Part shown: positions 1 through 9,991 of the stretch, one piece after another
Numbering within the stretch: the first letter of the stretch is position 1
How the letters are laid out: each line of letters starts with the position of its first letter
Assembly (NCBI RefSeq): GCF_004323845.1
Contig: NZ_QPGR01000008.1
Location: forward strand, 1 to 64,000
Direction: 5' to 3'
Source: Campylobacter novaezeelandiae
Lineage (GTDB): Bacteria > Campylobacterota > Campylobacteria > Campylobacterales > Campylobacteraceae
DNA: 64,000 bases
Notes under the pieces: model-generated
What the model was told of the DNA's origin: nothing
Databases searched by the model: none
Seen by the model: the letters and a program-made list of their open reading frames with translations, nothing else
Position numbers and translations under genes: made by a program

Positions 1-571
1 AACCTGCATACACACCATATATACCACTATCTTTTAAGGTAGAATAACCTATGATAGTTCCTTTAGTGTGTCCTTTACTTTCTTCATTTAAAGAAAGTTC
101 AACATTCTGTGAAGAAGCATAAGGAAGGATAAATAAGGAGTGTTCTTTATTGGTTTGATTAAAATCCCTAATTGAAGTATTTAAAAAATTTTGCATAGAG
201 CTATCCATAACGCTATCAATGAAAGTTGATCTTCTTATAGCCATAGAAATCAAACTTTCAAGCATTGTTTGGGAAATAGATTTTTTAAAATCAAAATCTG
301 TAGGGAGTTTTGTGGTAATTTGATCAGCGTTTTCATTGTTTTTATTATCTGTAATATCTAATTTATCCTCATCTACGCCACCACCTGCAACAAAAATCAC
401 TTCATCAAATGTTGTGTAATTATATTTTTCTACGGCATAAGAATAAGGGCTTAAAAAAGAAATTGCAACTAAGAAAAGAACTAGCTTTTTCAAAGGTGTA
501 TAAGAATGATTTTTTTCAATCCTTTGGTTTGCTAAGTATCTTTTACCTAAACTGAATTTTTGCTGAGTCAT
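1..571 (-). CDS. Autotransporter-like surface protein, N-terminal part (cut by window edge)
   Basis: The frame is open from an ATG at 571 to the first base of the window, so the C-terminal part is missing. An AAGGAG ribosome binding site lies just upstream. The N-terminus has a long charged leader of about 28 residues, then a hydrophobic core (LVLFLVAISFLSPYSYA), as in the extended signal peptides of large autotransporters. About 140 residues follow before a segment reading KGTIIGYSTLKDSGIYGVYAG-like, which resembles the start of an autotransporter beta-barrel. I infer a short-passenger autotransporter or outer-membrane adhesin. No poly-G tract is visible in this part, so there is no sign of phase variation here. 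Family assignment is by impression, not by search. Confidence 0.6.
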   Translation of the reverse strand, partial: MTQQKFSLGKRYLANQRIEKNHSYTPLKKLVLFLVAISFLSPYSYAVEKYNYTTFDEVIFVAGGGVDEDKLDITDNKNNENADQITTKLPTDFDFKKSISQTMLESLISMAIRRSTFIDSVMDSSMQNFLNTSIRDFNQTNKEHSLFILPYASSQNVELSLNEESKGHTKGTIIGYSTLKDSGIYGVYAG

Positions 572-817
572 TATCACTCCTTGTATTTGTTTTGATTTTA
601 TTTTAAAAGGTAAATAAAAAAGCAATAAAAATCATAGGCTTAATGATAAGATATTTTGTATTAATATAAATTTAATTTTTTTATTTTGTGTAATTTAATG
701 CCAAAAATTTAAAAAAACAGTTTATTTTGTGGGTTTAGCTCAATTTATAAATTTAAAAAATACTTCAAGCATTTAATACTTTTAGTGCTTTTTGAACAAT
801 GATTTATTAATTTATAT
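572..817. other. Intergenic spacer with no gene seen
   Basis: This AT-rich spacer lies between the 5' end of the autotransporter-like gene and the 3' end of msrQ. Both neighbours are on the minus strand, so it should hold the promoter of the surface-protein gene. A TATGAT-like hexamer at 641-646 (minus strand) is a possible -10, but it has no convincing upstream element. I see no ORF, RNA gene or strong terminator. Confidence 0.4.
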
Positions 818-1357
818 TTATTTATTTTTTATAATCAATCTTTTATAAGCTAAAATAAAATAAATCAAAGCAACAATCAAAGCACTCCATTCCCAAAACA
901 TAGGAACTTTAGGACTTAAAAAGTAATGATAGCTTGCTAAGAGAAAGCATAAATAACTTAATTTTCTTATTTTTTCTATCTTTTTAAAAAACCTAAAAGA
1001 ACTTAATAGCATCAAAATAAGCAAGATAAAAGCTATAAAACCGCTTGATTCTAATAAACGTTTTGAAATATCACCAAAAAGTCTTGAAATCTGCATATTT
1101 CTATCGAAAATAAAATAATTTAAAAAATGTAAAATTGCCCAAAAAACGGAAAAAAATCCAAATAATTTGGGATAATCTTTGGTATTTTTTAATTTAACCA
1201 AAGAAAATAAAAGGCTTAAATTTAAAAAGATTAAAGAAAAAATACCTGTATAAAAATAAGCCTCTTTGACAAAATCAAAAGAATTTAAAATATTATAAAA
1301 GCCATAAATTATACTTATAGAAAAAAGTATATAAACTACAAAATTATAAACTAGCAT
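818..1357 (-). CDS. msrQ: MsrQ, heme-binding membrane subunit of the MsrPQ system
   Basis: A 179-residue polytopic membrane protein with about five or six hydrophobic segments. It belongs to the ferric-reductase-like MsrQ (YedZ) family, which passes electrons from the quinone pool to periplasmic MsrP. Histidines that could ligate heme occur in HFLNYF and SYHYFLS. The length is slightly short of the usual E. coli-type ~200 residues. Its ATG overlaps the msrP stop codon (TAATG), so the two are translationally coupled. Identification rests mainly on the adjacent msrP and the membrane topology. Confidence 0.85.
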   Translation of the reverse strand: MLVYNFVVYILFSISIIYGFYNILNSFDFVKEAYFYTGIFSLIFLNLSLLFSLVKLKNTKDYPKLFGFFSVFWAILHFLNYFIFDRNMQISRLFGDISKRLLESSGFIAFILLILMLLSSFRFFKKIEKIRKLSYLCFLLASYHYFLSPKVPMFWEWSALIVALIYFILAYKRLIIKNK

Positions 1358-2250
1358 TAAAAATTCTTTTTTAAATCCATATTGGCATAAAGGCTTGCCA
1401 CTTCTTTTTCATAACCATTAAACATTAAAGTTGGCTTGGTAAAAAATTCTCCCAAAGCTCTTTCATTGGCTTGTGACCATCTTGGATGAGAAACATTTGG
1501 ATTGACATTAGCGTAAAAACCGTATTCATTAGGGGCATACTCTTGCCACGTTGTTTTTGGTTCGTTTTCGACAAATTCAATTTTTACTATGGATTTAATG
1601 CTTTTAAAACCATATTTCCAAGGAACTACAAGACGCAAAGGGGCTCCATTTTGTCCTAGTAATGGTTTTTTATACATCCCTACTGCTAAAATAGTAAGTG
1701 GATGCATAGCTTCATCCATCCTTAAAGCTTCTGTATAAGGGTATTTGATAGTAGGAAATAAAGCATTTTGATCAGGGAATTTTTCTTTGTCAAAAAGAGT
1801 TGTAAATTTTACATATTTTGCTTTGCTTGTAGGCTTTGCTTTTTCGATTAAATGACGCAACTCAAAGCCTATCCAAGGAACAACCATAGACCAAGTTTCT
1901 ACGCAACGAAAACGATAAATTCTTTCTTCTAGTGGGAATTTTAAAATATCCTCCATTGTTAATTTTATAGGTTTTTCTAATTCTCCACTTAAAGAAATCT
2001 CCCAATTTTTTACATCAAAATTCTTAGCATATTCTACTGCCTTTTTTTTATTGGTAGAAAATTCATAAAAATTTACATAATTAGTCGCAAGTTCTTCATC
2101 TGTAAGGGTTAATTTCTGTGGATTTTTATCACTACTAAATTCAAGGGCTAAAAGTTTAGAATTAATCAAACTTGAACTTAACATAGCTCCAACGCCAAGC
2201 TTTAAGAATTGTCTTCTTTTTTTATAAAGTTCTTCTGGTGTTATAAACAT
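1357..2250 (-). CDS. msrP: MsrP, periplasmic methionine sulfoxide reductase catalytic subunit
   Basis: A 297-residue molybdopterin enzyme of the sulfite-oxidase fold (YedY/MsrP) that reduces oxidised methionines in periplasmic proteins. The N-terminus has a twin-arginine export signal, KKRRQFLKLGVGAM with RR at residues 12-13, consistent with folded, cofactor-loaded export. The cysteine expected to ligate molybdenum is in RFRCVETWSM. GAPLRLVVPWKYGFKSIK is typical of the family. It sits directly upstream of msrQ, its electron donor. Stress-driven expression is known for the family but is not demonstrable from the promoter here. Confidence 0.93.
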   Translation of the reverse strand: MFITPEELYKKRRQFLKLGVGAMLSSSLINSKLLALEFSSDKNPQKLTLTDEELATNYVNFYEFSTNKKKAVEYAKNFDVKNWEISLSGELEKPIKLTMEDILKFPLEERIYRFRCVETWSMVVPWIGFELRHLIEKAKPTSKAKYVKFTTLFDKEKFPDQNALFPTIKYPYTEALRMDEAMHPLTILAVGMYKKPLLGQNGAPLRLVVPWKYGFKSIKSIVKIEFVENEPKTTWQEYAPNEYGFYANVNPNVSHPRWSQANERALGEFFTKPTLMFNGYEKEVASLYANMDLKKNF

Positions 2251-2282
2251 AAATTTTCCTTGTTGATAATTTTTACAATAAT

Positions 2283-2365
2283 AACAAGAGAAAATAAATC
2301 TTATTTAAATATATACATATATTTAAATAATAGTTTATAAAATCATAATTTTAGCAACTCTTGTT
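2283..2365. repeat. Nested inverted repeats between pyrF and msrP
   Basis: Outer arms AACAAGAG (2283-2290) and CTCTTGTT (2358-2365) enclose an inner perfect 12-bp dyad, TTATTTAAATAT (2301-2312) with ATATTTAAATAA (2319-2330). It lies between the stop of pyrF and the start of msrP on the same strand. It probably forms the terminator of the kdsA-pyrF transcript or part of the msrP regulatory region. The inner stem has no G or C, so it is a weak terminator. Confidence 0.45.
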
Positions 2366-2369
2366 TTAT

Positions 2370-3056
2370 TTATTTTATAATTTCTAAAAGTATTTTTTCG
2401 CATATTGATCTTGGATTAGATGACTCATATATAGGGCGTCCTATTACTACAAAATCACTTTTATACTCTTTAGCCATTTTAAGATCTGCTACTCTTTTTT
2501 GATCGTTGTTTGATTCATTAAAAGGGCGTATACCTGGTGTCAAAGTTAAAAAACTTGATGAAGTATTTTCTTTGATGATTTTACTTTCAAAAACAGAACA
2601 AACCATACCATCAAGCCCTGCTTCATAAGAAAGCTTTGAAAAATTAATTACGGCTTCATTGATTTTTTGCTTATAAATACTAAAAAAATTTTCCTCATCA
2701 AAACTAGTAAGAGCAGAAACAGCTAAAATCAAAGGGCGATTTTTTAATTTTTCTAAACGTTTTCTAACTTCAAGCATTGCTATTTTACCGGCACTTGCGT
2801 GTAAATTTATCATATTTACACCCAATTTTGAAATTTCTTCGCACGCATCTGCCATGGTATTTGGTATATCATAAATTTTAAGATCTAAAAAAATTTTAAA
2901 ATTATCAATTTTTTTAAGATCTTCTATAAATTTAAAACCATCTCTTAAATATGCTCTTAATCCTACTTTTAACCAAAGATCTAAACCTTTTAATTCTTTG
3001 GCAAGTTTAAGGCAATCTTCTTTTGTGGCCAAATCAAGTGCAACACATAATTTCAT
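2370..3056 (-). CDS. pyrF: Orotidine 5'-phosphate decarboxylase
   Basis: Converts OMP to UMP in the last step of de novo pyrimidine synthesis. The 228-residue length is normal for the bacterial enzyme. The catalytic Asp/Lys signature is visible as [11 protein letters not shown], and the phosphate-binding end as VVIGRPI. The start codon overlaps the nusB stop as ATGA, so it is the last gene of the kdsA-ribH-nusB-pyrF block. Confidence 0.96.
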   Translation of the reverse strand: MKLCVALDLATKEDCLKLAKELKGLDLWLKVGLRAYLRDGFKFIEDLKKIDNFKIFLDLKIYDIPNTMADACEEISKLGVNMINLHASAGKIAMLEVRKRLEKLKNRPLILAVSALTSFDEENFFSIYKQKINEAVINFSKLSYEAGLDGMVCSVFESKIIKENTSSSFLTLTPGIRPFNESNNDQKRVADLKMAKEYKSDFVVIGRPIYESSNPRSICEKILLEIIK

Positions 3057-3451
3057 TTTTTAGCCTTGATTAAAGAGTCTAAAACCCCATTGATAAATTT
3101 AGGGGAATTATCATTGGCTAATTCTTTGGCTAATTCTATGGCTTCGTTGATAATTATAGCATCTGTTGTTTCTGTAAAAAGCAACTCATAAGCTCCAAGT
3201 CTTAAAATGGCTCTTTCTATATGGCCGAGTTTATTGATTGCATTTTCTTTTAAATGAACATTAAGCGCTTCATCTAGTTTGGTTAAATTTTCACAAATTC
3301 CATTATAAAGGCTTAGAGTAAAATTCTTTTGCTCATTGCGGATTTTTTTTTCATTTAAAAATTCATCAATAAAATTTTCATTTTTGTCATTTAACTCTAA
3401 AGCATAAAGCAAAGAAATAACGCTTTGTCTTACTTGATGTCTTGTTGCCAT
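3053..3451 (-). CDS. nusB: Transcription antitermination protein NusB
   Basis: A small all-helical RNA-binding protein (132 residues) that acts with NusE at boxA in rRNA antitermination. The N-terminal [19 protein letters not shown] and the C-terminal [21 protein letters not shown] are typical of the family. It lies between ribH and pyrF, 8 bp after ribH. The ribH-nusB pairing is common in bacteria. Confidence 0.95.
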   Translation of the reverse strand: MATRHQVRQSVISLLYALELNDKNENFIDEFLNEKKIRNEQKNFTLSLYNGICENLTKLDEALNVHLKENAINKLGHIERAILRLGAYELLFTETTDAIIINEAIELAKELANDNSPKFINGVLDSLIKAKK

Positions 3452-3459
3452 TTTAAGCC

Positions 3460-3924
3460 TTAAAATTGTTTGCTTAAATTTAACATTTCGATTAAAGTAA
3501 GCATAGCTTCAAAGCCTTTATTACCAACCTTGCTTCCTGCTCTTTCGATAGCTTGTTCTATAGTATCTGTAGTTAAAACCCCAAAGCTTACAGGGATATT
3601 ATGATTTAAACTTACGTTTGCAATCCCTTTTGTAGTTTCAGCCGAAACATAATCAAAATGCGGAGTAGAACCGCGAATAACTGCACCTAAACAACAAATA
3701 GCGTCAAATTTATTGCTTTGTATAGCTTTTTTCAAAATAAAAGGAAGTTCAAAAGCACCTGGGACTAAAATAAGATCTAAATTTTCTTCTTTTCCTCCGT
3801 GTCTTAAAAAAGCATCTTTTGCGCCCTCTACTAAACGATCTGTTATGATATGATTAAATCTTGCATTGATAATAGCAATTTTTTCATCACCTGTTAATTG
3901 TAATTTTCCTTCAATAATCTTCAT
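3460..3924 (-). CDS. ribH: 6,7-dimethyl-8-ribityllumazine synthase
   Basis: Catalyses the penultimate step of riboflavin synthesis. The 154-residue length is standard. Diagnostic segments are [25 protein letters not shown] and [16 protein letters not shown], with the active-site histidine in the last. It is followed immediately by nusB and preceded by kdsA, all on one strand with gaps of about 10 bp, indicating an operon. Confidence 0.97.
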   Translation of the reverse strand: MKIIEGKLQLTGDEKIAIINARFNHIITDRLVEGAKDAFLRHGGKEENLDLILVPGAFELPFILKKAIQSNKFDAICCLGAVIRGSTPHFDYVSAETTKGIANVSLNHNIPVSFGVLTTDTIEQAIERAGSKVGNKGFEAMLTLIEMLNLSKQF

Positions 3925-3933
3925 TTTTTTCCT

Positions 3934-4740
3934 TTACTCAATAATATTTTGAATTTTTATAAGTGTTTTAATACATTCTTTAAAACGATTTATATTAAGC
4001 ATATTAGGTCCATCACAAAGTGCTTCGCAAGGATTAATATGCGTTTCAAAGAAAAAGCCATCTACTCCAACAGCAGCCGCAGCCCTTGCTAAAGGTTCTA
4101 CAAATTCACTTTTGCCACCACTACTTCCTCCTGCAGCTCCTGGCATTTGCACGCTATGGGTTGCATCAAAAATGACAGGGGCAAATTCACGCATAATCAC
4201 TAAAGATCTCATATCAACAACTAAATTGCCATAGCCAAAACTAGAACCTCTTTCGGCTACAAAAACGCCGTTTTTACCTGCTATATCATAGCCCTCTTCT
4301 TCTATGCCACGTGTTTGAAGAATTTTTTTCACACTATATTTAATATCACTTGGATTTAAAAATTGCCCCTTTTTAATGTTTATTTTAGCTTTTGTTTTAG
4401 CTGCTTCTACGAGTAGATCGGTTTGACGGCATAAAAAAGCTGGAATTTGCAAAACATCAGCTACTTCGCTAACAATTTTTGCCTGATAACTTTCATGGAT
4501 ATCAGTTAATATTTTCATACCAAATTCATTTTTAACACTTTGTAAAATTTTAAGTCCCTCATCAAGTCCTGGGCCACGAAAAGAATTGATACTTGTGCGA
4601 TTTGCTTTATCAAAGCTTGATTTGAAATAAAACTCAAATCTATCATCATTTGAAAATTCTTGTAATTGCTTTGCTACTTTAAAAACCAAATCTTTACTTT
4701 CTATTACGCAAGGACCTGCAATTAAAATCATTTTTTTCAT
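3934..4740 (-). CDS. kdsA: 3-deoxy-D-manno-octulosonate 8-phosphate synthase
   Basis: Condenses PEP with arabinose 5-phosphate to Kdo-8-P for the lipooligosaccharide inner core. The 268-residue protein starts [15 protein letters not shown] and carries [11 protein letters not shown] and [14 protein letters not shown], hallmarks of KdsA. An ATG three codons later is an alternative start; the upstream AAGG suits the first. It is the first gene of the kdsA-ribH-nusB-pyrF block, separated from the upstream permease gene by only 28 bp. Confidence 0.96.
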   Translation of the reverse strand: MKKMILIAGPCVIESKDLVFKVAKQLQEFSNDDRFEFYFKSSFDKANRTSINSFRGPGLDEGLKILQSVKNEFGMKILTDIHESYQAKIVSEVADVLQIPAFLCRQTDLLVEAAKTKAKINIKKGQFLNPSDIKYSVKKILQTRGIEEEGYDIAGKNGVFVAERGSSFGYGNLVVDMRSLVIMREFAPVIFDATHSVQMPGAAGGSSGGKSEFVEPLARAAAAVGVDGFFFETHINPCEALCDGPNMLNINRFKECIKTLIKIQNIIE

Positions 4741-4768
4741 TATTTTAACCTTATAAATTTTTGTAATT

Positions 4769-6127
4769 TTACTTTATTTTTCTTTGTTTTTCTTCAAATG
4801 GAAAAATAATATTTAAAACAATGGCACTAATTCCTCCTGCTGCTATACCTGAAGAAAACAAAGTTTTAAACCAAGTAGGGGTAAATTGCAAAATATCAGG
4901 ATTGTTAGCTACACCAAGCCCTATTCCTAAAGAAATAGCTATAATCATAATGGATCTTCTGTTTAAATTTTCTTTTGAAATAATTCTTACTCCAGTGGCT
5001 GCAATTGTTCCAAACATGATTAAAGTGGCACCGCCTAAAATAGGTTCTGGAATTTGTAAGGTAATATTTGCCACTATAGGAAAAAGCCCTAAAATAATTA
5101 ACATAAAAGCGACTATAAATCCCACATAACGACTAGCAACTCCAGTTAAAACAATCACTCCATTATTTTGTCCAAAGCAAGAATTTGGAAAAGTATTAAA
5201 AAATGCCGAAACAAAAGAGTTAAATCCATTAGCTAACACTCCGCCTTTTAATCTTTTGGTATAAAGCTCACCTTTTATAGGCTGATTTGAAACTTCACTT
5301 GTAGCACTAATATCTCCTATAGTTTCAAGTGAGGTTACTATAAAAACTAAGATCAAAGGTAAAATTAAATTAGAATCAATACTTAAGCCATAATGCATAG
5401 GATTTGGAAAAAATAAAATGGGCAAATTATCGTTAAAATTAAAATGAAAATTTTCAAAACCCATAGCAATCAAAAGCCCTATAATAATAGCAATAAATAA
5501 GGACGAAATCCTAATAAATGAATTATTTAAACGATTTAATATAATAATACTTAAAATCACAACTCCAGCTAATAATAAATTTTCAAAAGATCCAAATTCT
5601 CCATTTGCTTTAGCACTAAAGCCTCCTCCTGCGCTTACAAGCCCAACATTGATTAAACTAAGCCCTATAATCATCACAACAATTCCAGAAACCAAAGGTG
5701 AAATAATTTTTCTTATAAAAGGTAAAAATCTAGAAATAATCATCTCTGTTGTAGAACAAAGCATCAAGGTTCCAAAAATAGCTCCAAGCATTGCTTCTTG
5801 TGATAGTCCGTTATTTTTTAGAGTAAGTCCTCCTAAAATGATAGGCGAAACGAAATTAAAACTTGTTCCTTGTATTGATAAAAGCCCACTTCCAATAGGC
5901 CCCCAAGTTTTAATCTGAAGCAAAGACGCAATGCCAGAAGCAAATAAAGACATACATATAATTCTTGCTGTATTTTCCTCATCTATACCCAAACCCTTAC
6001 AAATAAGCAAAGCCGGTGTAATCACAGCCACAAACATAGCCATTAAATGCACCAAAGCAGCAAAACAAGCTTTTAAAAAAGGAGGTTTATCTTCAAGTTC
6101 ATAAATTAAATCTGTTTTATTTTTCAT
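4769..6127 (-). CDS. NCS2-family purine (xanthine/uric acid) permease
   Basis: A 452-residue inner-membrane transporter with about 12-14 hydrophobic segments. The nucleobase-ascorbate transporter signature is present as [19 protein letters not shown], and a glutamate-containing TM8 motif as [15 protein letters not shown]. Uracil carriers usually have a different motif there, so I infer a xanthine or uric acid carrier of the XanQ/UacT branch, although automatic annotation might say uracil permease. Its start overlaps the end of the upstream DMT transporter by 11 bp, so the two are co-transcribed. No purine-degradation gene is nearby. Confidence 0.85.
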   Translation of the reverse strand: MKNKTDLIYELEDKPPFLKACFAALVHLMAMFVAVITPALLICKGLGIDEENTARIICMSLFASGIASLLQIKTWGPIGSGLLSIQGTSFNFVSPIILGGLTLKNNGLSQEAMLGAIFGTLMLCSTTEMIISRFLPFIRKIISPLVSGIVVMIIGLSLINVGLVSAGGGFSAKANGEFGSFENLLLAGVVILSIIILNRLNNSFIRISSLFIAIIIGLLIAMGFENFHFNFNDNLPILFFPNPMHYGLSIDSNLILPLILVFIVTSLETIGDISATSEVSNQPIKGELYTKRLKGGVLANGFNSFVSAFFNTFPNSCFGQNNGVIVLTGVASRYVGFIVAFMLIILGLFPIVANITLQIPEPILGGATLIMFGTIAATGVRIISKENLNRRSIMIIAISLGIGLGVANNPDILQFTPTWFKTLFSSGIAAGGISAIVLNIIFPFEEKQRKIK

Positions 6128-7040
6128 TTTTTCCTTTTCCTCGAACTAAAATAATACCACCTAAAATGATACCTAGTATTCCGATAAATACCATAACACT
6201 AGGAAAATCATCTCCTAACATAACACCCAAAATTAAAGTAAAAACTACATCCATATAGCTTACTCCAGCAACTATACCTGCTTTTTTTGCCACTCCATAA
6301 GCTTTTGTAATATGAATTTGATATAAAGTTCCTAAGCTCCCCATAATAAGTATAATAACCCAAGCTTTAAGACTAGGCATTATAAAAGGCGCTATAAGAA
6401 AATCAAGCTCTTTTGTAAAATAAAAAGAACCAATACTCATAGAAATTAAAGGCAATAAAGAACCAAGAAATATAAATGAAGCAGCAATTTGCTCGGTTAA
6501 ATAATATTTTCTTAATTCTCGCACACTTGTTAAAGCTATGGCTGCTAACAATCCACTTAAAATTCCTATAATACAATTTTTTAAGTCAAAACCTGAATGA
6601 TTTGAAAAATCTGCCCAAGGCTGCATAATACAAAGAACGCCTAAAAAAGCAATCAAAATACCAAACCAACCTTTTACACCTATATTTTCCTTAAAAAGAA
6701 AAAAAGCGATTAAAGTTACAAAAATAGGGGCTGTTTTTTGAAAAGCAAATGCACCACCTAAGGTAATATGTGAAACATTATAAAAAAACATATAAAGGGC
6801 TAAAGTTCCTATAACTCCCCTAAAAATTAAAAGTCCTAATTTTCCACCTTCTTTGTGAATTTTTGTTTTTTTAAGCATATAAATAATAAAAAAAGTCCCT
6901 ATAATATTTCTAAAAAACATAATTTCTATAGAAGAAAGTTCGTTGCTTAAAATTTTGGCACATGCGCCCATCAAAGCAAAATCAAGACAAGCTAACATCA
7001 TAAAATAAATACCTAGATTATGCTTGACAATTTTTAACAC
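6117..7040 (-). CDS. EamA/DMT-family inner-membrane transporter
   Basis: A 307-residue protein with about ten transmembrane helices in two EamA-like halves, the organisation of drug/metabolite exporters. The second half has the usual [17 protein letters not shown] segment and ends in a short basic tail. The start is a GTG at 7040, chosen because AAGGA stands six bases upstream. The substrate cannot be inferred. It is divergent from der and overlaps the NCS2 permease gene downstream. Confidence 0.85.
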   Translation of the reverse strand: MLKIVKHNLGIYFMMLACLDFALMGACAKILSNELSSIEIMFFRNIIGTFFIIYMLKKTKIHKEGGKLGLLIFRGVIGTLALYMFFYNVSHITLGGAFAFQKTAPIFVTLIAFFLFKENIGVKGWFGILIAFLGVLCIMQPWADFSNHSGFDLKNCIIGILSGLLAAIALTSVRELRKYYLTEQIAASFIFLGSLLPLISMSIGSFYFTKELDFLIAPFIMPSLKAWVIILIMGSLGTLYQIHITKAYGVAKKAGIVAGVSYMDVVFTLILGVMLGDDFPSVMVFIGILGIILGGIILVRGKGKNEK

Positions 7041-7110
7041 AAAGATTCCTTAATTTTTGAATGAATATGTATTTTAATCTTTTTTTGCTTAAATTTTAAG
7101 GCAAAGTTTA

Positions 7111-7116
7111 TATAAT
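7111..7116 (+). promoter_or_regulatory. Putative -10 box for the der operon
   Basis: A perfect TATAAT lies about 41 bp upstream of the der start in the divergent spacer, preceded by a T-rich stretch with TTTTAAGGC. This matches the vegetative promoter style of Campylobacter, in which the -35 is poorly conserved. Confidence 0.55.
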
Positions 7117-7156
7117 TTTATAATTTTAAAAATAAAACAAAAAATATAGGAAAAAA

Positions 7157-8542
7157 ATGCAAAGTATTATACTTGTAGGTAAGCCAAATGTTGGAAAATC
7201 AAGTCTTTTTAATAGAATGGCAAGGCAAAGAATAGCCATCACAAGTGAAATATCTGGCACAACAAGAGATACAAATAAAACAGAAGTTCAAATCAATTCT
7301 AAAAAGGCATTGCTTATTGATAGTGGAGGACTTGATGAGAGTAATGAGCTTTTTAAAAATGTCCAAAAAAATACCTTAAAAACTGCCAAAGAAAGCGATA
7401 TTATCCTTTATATGGTAGATGGAAAATTAACTCCAGATGATGAGGATAGACATTTTTTTTACTCTTTAAAAAAATTAAACAAACCTATAGCTTTAATTAT
7501 CAATAAAATCGATAATAAAAAAGATGAAGAAAGATCTTGGGAATTTATTAATTTTGGAATAAAAGAAATTTTTAATCTCTCAGTAACACATAATATAGGC
7601 TTAGATGAACTTTATGATTGGCTTGAGAAACATTTAGAAAATAAAAATTTTTTAATAGAAGATCAAGAAGAAAATTTAGAAGATTTTTTAGAACACTATG
7701 ATACAAGTAAAGAGCCTGAATTTAAAGAAATTGATACAAATCATATAAAAGTAGGTATTGTAGGGCGTGTAAATGTCGGAAAATCAAGTCTTTTAAATGC
7801 TTTAGTCAAACAAGAACGTAGCGTAGTAAGCACTATAGCAGGAACAACTATCGACCCTGTAAATGAAAGTATATTTCATAAAGATAAAACTATAGAATTT
7901 GTCGATACAGCAGGCATTAGAAAGCGTGGAAAAATTCAAGGACTTGAACGCTTTGCTTTAAATCGCACGGAAAAAATTTTACAAAACTCACAAATTGCTC
8001 TTTTAGTTTTAGATGCTAGCGAGGGTTTTAATGAACTTGATGAAAGAATCGCAGGGCTTATTTCAAAGCATTATTTGGGCGTGATTATTGTATTAAACAA
8101 ATGGGATAAAAGTGAACTTGAATTTGATAAAACAGTCAAAGAACTACGCCTTGATCGTTTTAAATTTTTAGCGCACGCTCCTATTGTTAGTGTTTCAGCT
8201 TTAAGCGGAAAAAGAGTTCATGTGTTGTTAGATAAAATTTTAGAAGTATTTGAACATTTTATACAAAAAATTCCAACTTCAAAGCTTAATGCTTTAATAG
8301 AAAATGCCACAAAAGCTCATCCTTTACCTCATGATTATGGTAAGCTTGTTAAAATTTATTATGCAGTGCAATACGATTTAGCACCCCCTAAAATCGCTTT
8401 AATCATGAATCGACCAAAAGCTTTGCATTTTAGCTACAAACGATATTTGCAAAATAAAATTAGGCAAGAATTTGATTTTGAAGGAGTGCCTTTAATCATT
8501 GCCTCCCGTAAAAAAGGAACTAAAGAAAACAATGAAGAATGA
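7157..8542 (+). CDS. der: GTPase Der (EngA), ribosome biogenesis
   Basis: A 461-residue double GTPase needed for 50S subunit maturation. Two G domains are visible: the first has GKPNVGKSS near residue 8 and NKID, the second GRVNVGKSS near residue 203, DTAG and NKWD. The C-terminal KH-like domain covers roughly the last 85 residues. It is the first gene of a plus-strand operon running through aroK, trpS, serS and pflB. Confidence 0.97.
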   Translation: MQSIILVGKPNVGKSSLFNRMARQRIAITSEISGTTRDTNKTEVQINSKKALLIDSGGLDESNELFKNVQKNTLKTAKESDIILYMVDGKLTPDDEDRHFFYSLKKLNKPIALIINKIDNKKDEERSWEFINFGIKEIFNLSVTHNIGLDELYDWLEKHLENKNFLIEDQEENLEDFLEHYDTSKEPEFKEIDTNHIKVGIVGRVNVGKSSLLNALVKQERSVVSTIAGTTIDPVNESIFHKDKTIEFVDTAGIRKRGKIQGLERFALNRTEKILQNSQIALLVLDASEGFNELDERIAGLISKHYLGVIIVLNKWDKSELEFDKTVKELRLDRFKFLAHAPIVSVSALSGKRVHVLLDKILEVFEHFIQKIPTSKLNALIENATKAHPLPHDYGKLVKIYYAVQYDLAPPKIALIMNRPKALHFSYKRYLQNKIRQEFDFEGVPLIIASRKKGTKENNEE

Positions 8543-9023
8543 AAACATTGTTTTTATAGGTTTTATGGGAAGTGGAAAAAGCTCTCTTGCTAGAGCTTTA
8601 TCGCAAAAAATGGATAAAGTTTATCTTGATAGTGATTCTTTGATCGAAATGAAATTTCAAAAGAGTATTAGTGAAATTTTTAAAATTTTTGGCGAAGAAT
8701 TTTTTAGAAAAGAAGAACAAAAATTAGCTTATTTATTTAGTATGATTGATAATACTGTAATAGCCACAGGTGGTGGATTTATCCATGTGCCAAATTTTAA
8801 AAGCTTAGGATTTTGTATTTATTTAAGAGCTGAATTTGATTTTTTAAGCAAACATTTAAGCTTAGAAGAAAAAAATAAAAGACCCTTATTTTGTGATGAA
8901 ATTAAAGCAAAAAAATTATATAATAAACGCATTAAAGACTATGAAAAAAAAGCGGATTTGATTATAGATATAGAAAATAAAAATATTAAAGAATTATTAG
9001 AAGAAATAATAAAGAGGATTTAA
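8532..9023 (+). CDS. aroK: Shikimate kinase
   Basis: Phosphorylates shikimate in the aromatic amino-acid pathway. The P-loop is [11 protein letters not shown] and the shikimate-binding part includes DSDSLIE, FRKEE and ATGGG. I start it at the ATG at 8532, giving [15 protein letters not shown] and 163 residues; the longer frame from a TTG at 8499 only adds residues that duplicate the Der tail in another frame. The start lies within the last 11 bases of der, showing coupling. The trpS start overlaps its stop (TAATG). Confidence 0.95.
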   Translation: MKNENIVFIGFMGSGKSSLARALSQKMDKVYLDSDSLIEMKFQKSISEIFKIFGEEFFRKEEQKLAYLFSMIDNTVIATGGGFIHVPNFKSLGFCIYLRAEFDFLSKHLSLEEKNKRPLFCDEIKAKKLYNKRIKDYEKKADLIIDIENKNIKELLEEIIKRI

Positions 9024-9982
9024 TGAGAATTTTAAGCGGAATTCAGCCAAGTGGAGATTTACATATCGGTAATTATTTTGGAGCTATCAAACAAATGATT
9101 GAGGCGCAAAATGACAATGAGATGCTTATATTTATAGCAAATTATCATGCAATGACCTCAAATCAAAAAGGTGAGATTTTAGAGCAAAATATACTAAAGG
9201 CTGCGGCTGCATTTTTAAGTCTTGGCATAGATCCTAACAAAAGCATTTTTTGGCTTCAAAGTGATGTTAAAGAAGTATTAGAGCTTTATTGGATTTTATC
9301 TCAATTTACTCCTATGGGGCTTTTAGAAAGAGCTCATAGCTATAAAGATAAAATTGCTAAAGGGATCAACGCATCACATGGGCTTTTTTCTTATCCTGTT
9401 TTAATGGCAGCTGATATTTTACTTTTTGATGCACAAATTATTCCCGTTGGAAAGGATCAAATTCAGCATATTGAAATTGCTAGAGATATTGCTTTAAAGA
9501 TTAATAACGAATGGGGAGAAATTTTTACTTTGCCTAAAGCAAAAATTGATGATGAAATTTCTGTTATAATTGGAACAGATGGATCAAAAATGAGCAAATC
9601 CTATCAAAACACTATAGACATTTTTGGTGATGAAAAAGTTTTAAAAAAGCAAATTTCATCTATCATTACAGATAGCACGGATTTAAAAGATCCTAAGGAC
9701 TGGAGAAAATGTAATGTATTTAATATTGCAAAATTATTTTTAGATAAAAAAGGGCAAGAAGATTTAAAAATAAAATACGAGCAAGGTGGAGAAGGTTATG
9801 GGCATTTTAAAATGTATCTTTATGATTTGATTCTTAATTATTTTAAAGAAGCAAGACAAAGATATCATGATTTCTTATCTCATCCAGAAGAAATTAAAGA
9901 ATGTCTTCAAATAGGTGCAAAAAAAGCCAAAAATATAGCTTTGCAAAAAATGCAAAGAATTTATGAAAAAATAGGAATTTAA
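9023..9982 (+). CDS. trpS: Tryptophanyl-tRNA synthetase
   Basis: A 319-residue class I synthetase. The HIGH-type motif appears as GDLHIGNYFGA and the KMSKS motif as GSKMSKS, preceded by GKDQIQHIEIARDIA, which is typical of TrpRS. The length is normal for the compact bacterial enzyme. It is coupled to aroK upstream and lies 9 bp from serS. Confidence 0.97.
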   Translation: MRILSGIQPSGDLHIGNYFGAIKQMIEAQNDNEMLIFIANYHAMTSNQKGEILEQNILKAAAAFLSLGIDPNKSIFWLQSDVKEVLELYWILSQFTPMGLLERAHSYKDKIAKGINASHGLFSYPVLMAADILLFDAQIIPVGKDQIQHIEIARDIALKINNEWGEIFTLPKAKIDDEISVIIGTDGSKMSKSYQNTIDIFGDEKVLKKQISSIITDSTDLKDPKDWRKCNVFNIAKLFLDKKGQEDLKIKYEQGGEGYGHFKMYLYDLILNYFKEARQRYHDFLSHPEEIKECLQIGAKKAKNIALQKMQRIYEKIGI

Positions 9983-9991
9983 GGATACATT

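Noticed and set aside
4821..5129. Open frame on the plus strand inside the NCS2 permease gene
   Set aside because: It is antisense to a clear transporter, has no RBS, and its codons mirror the hydrophobic repeat pattern of the real gene.
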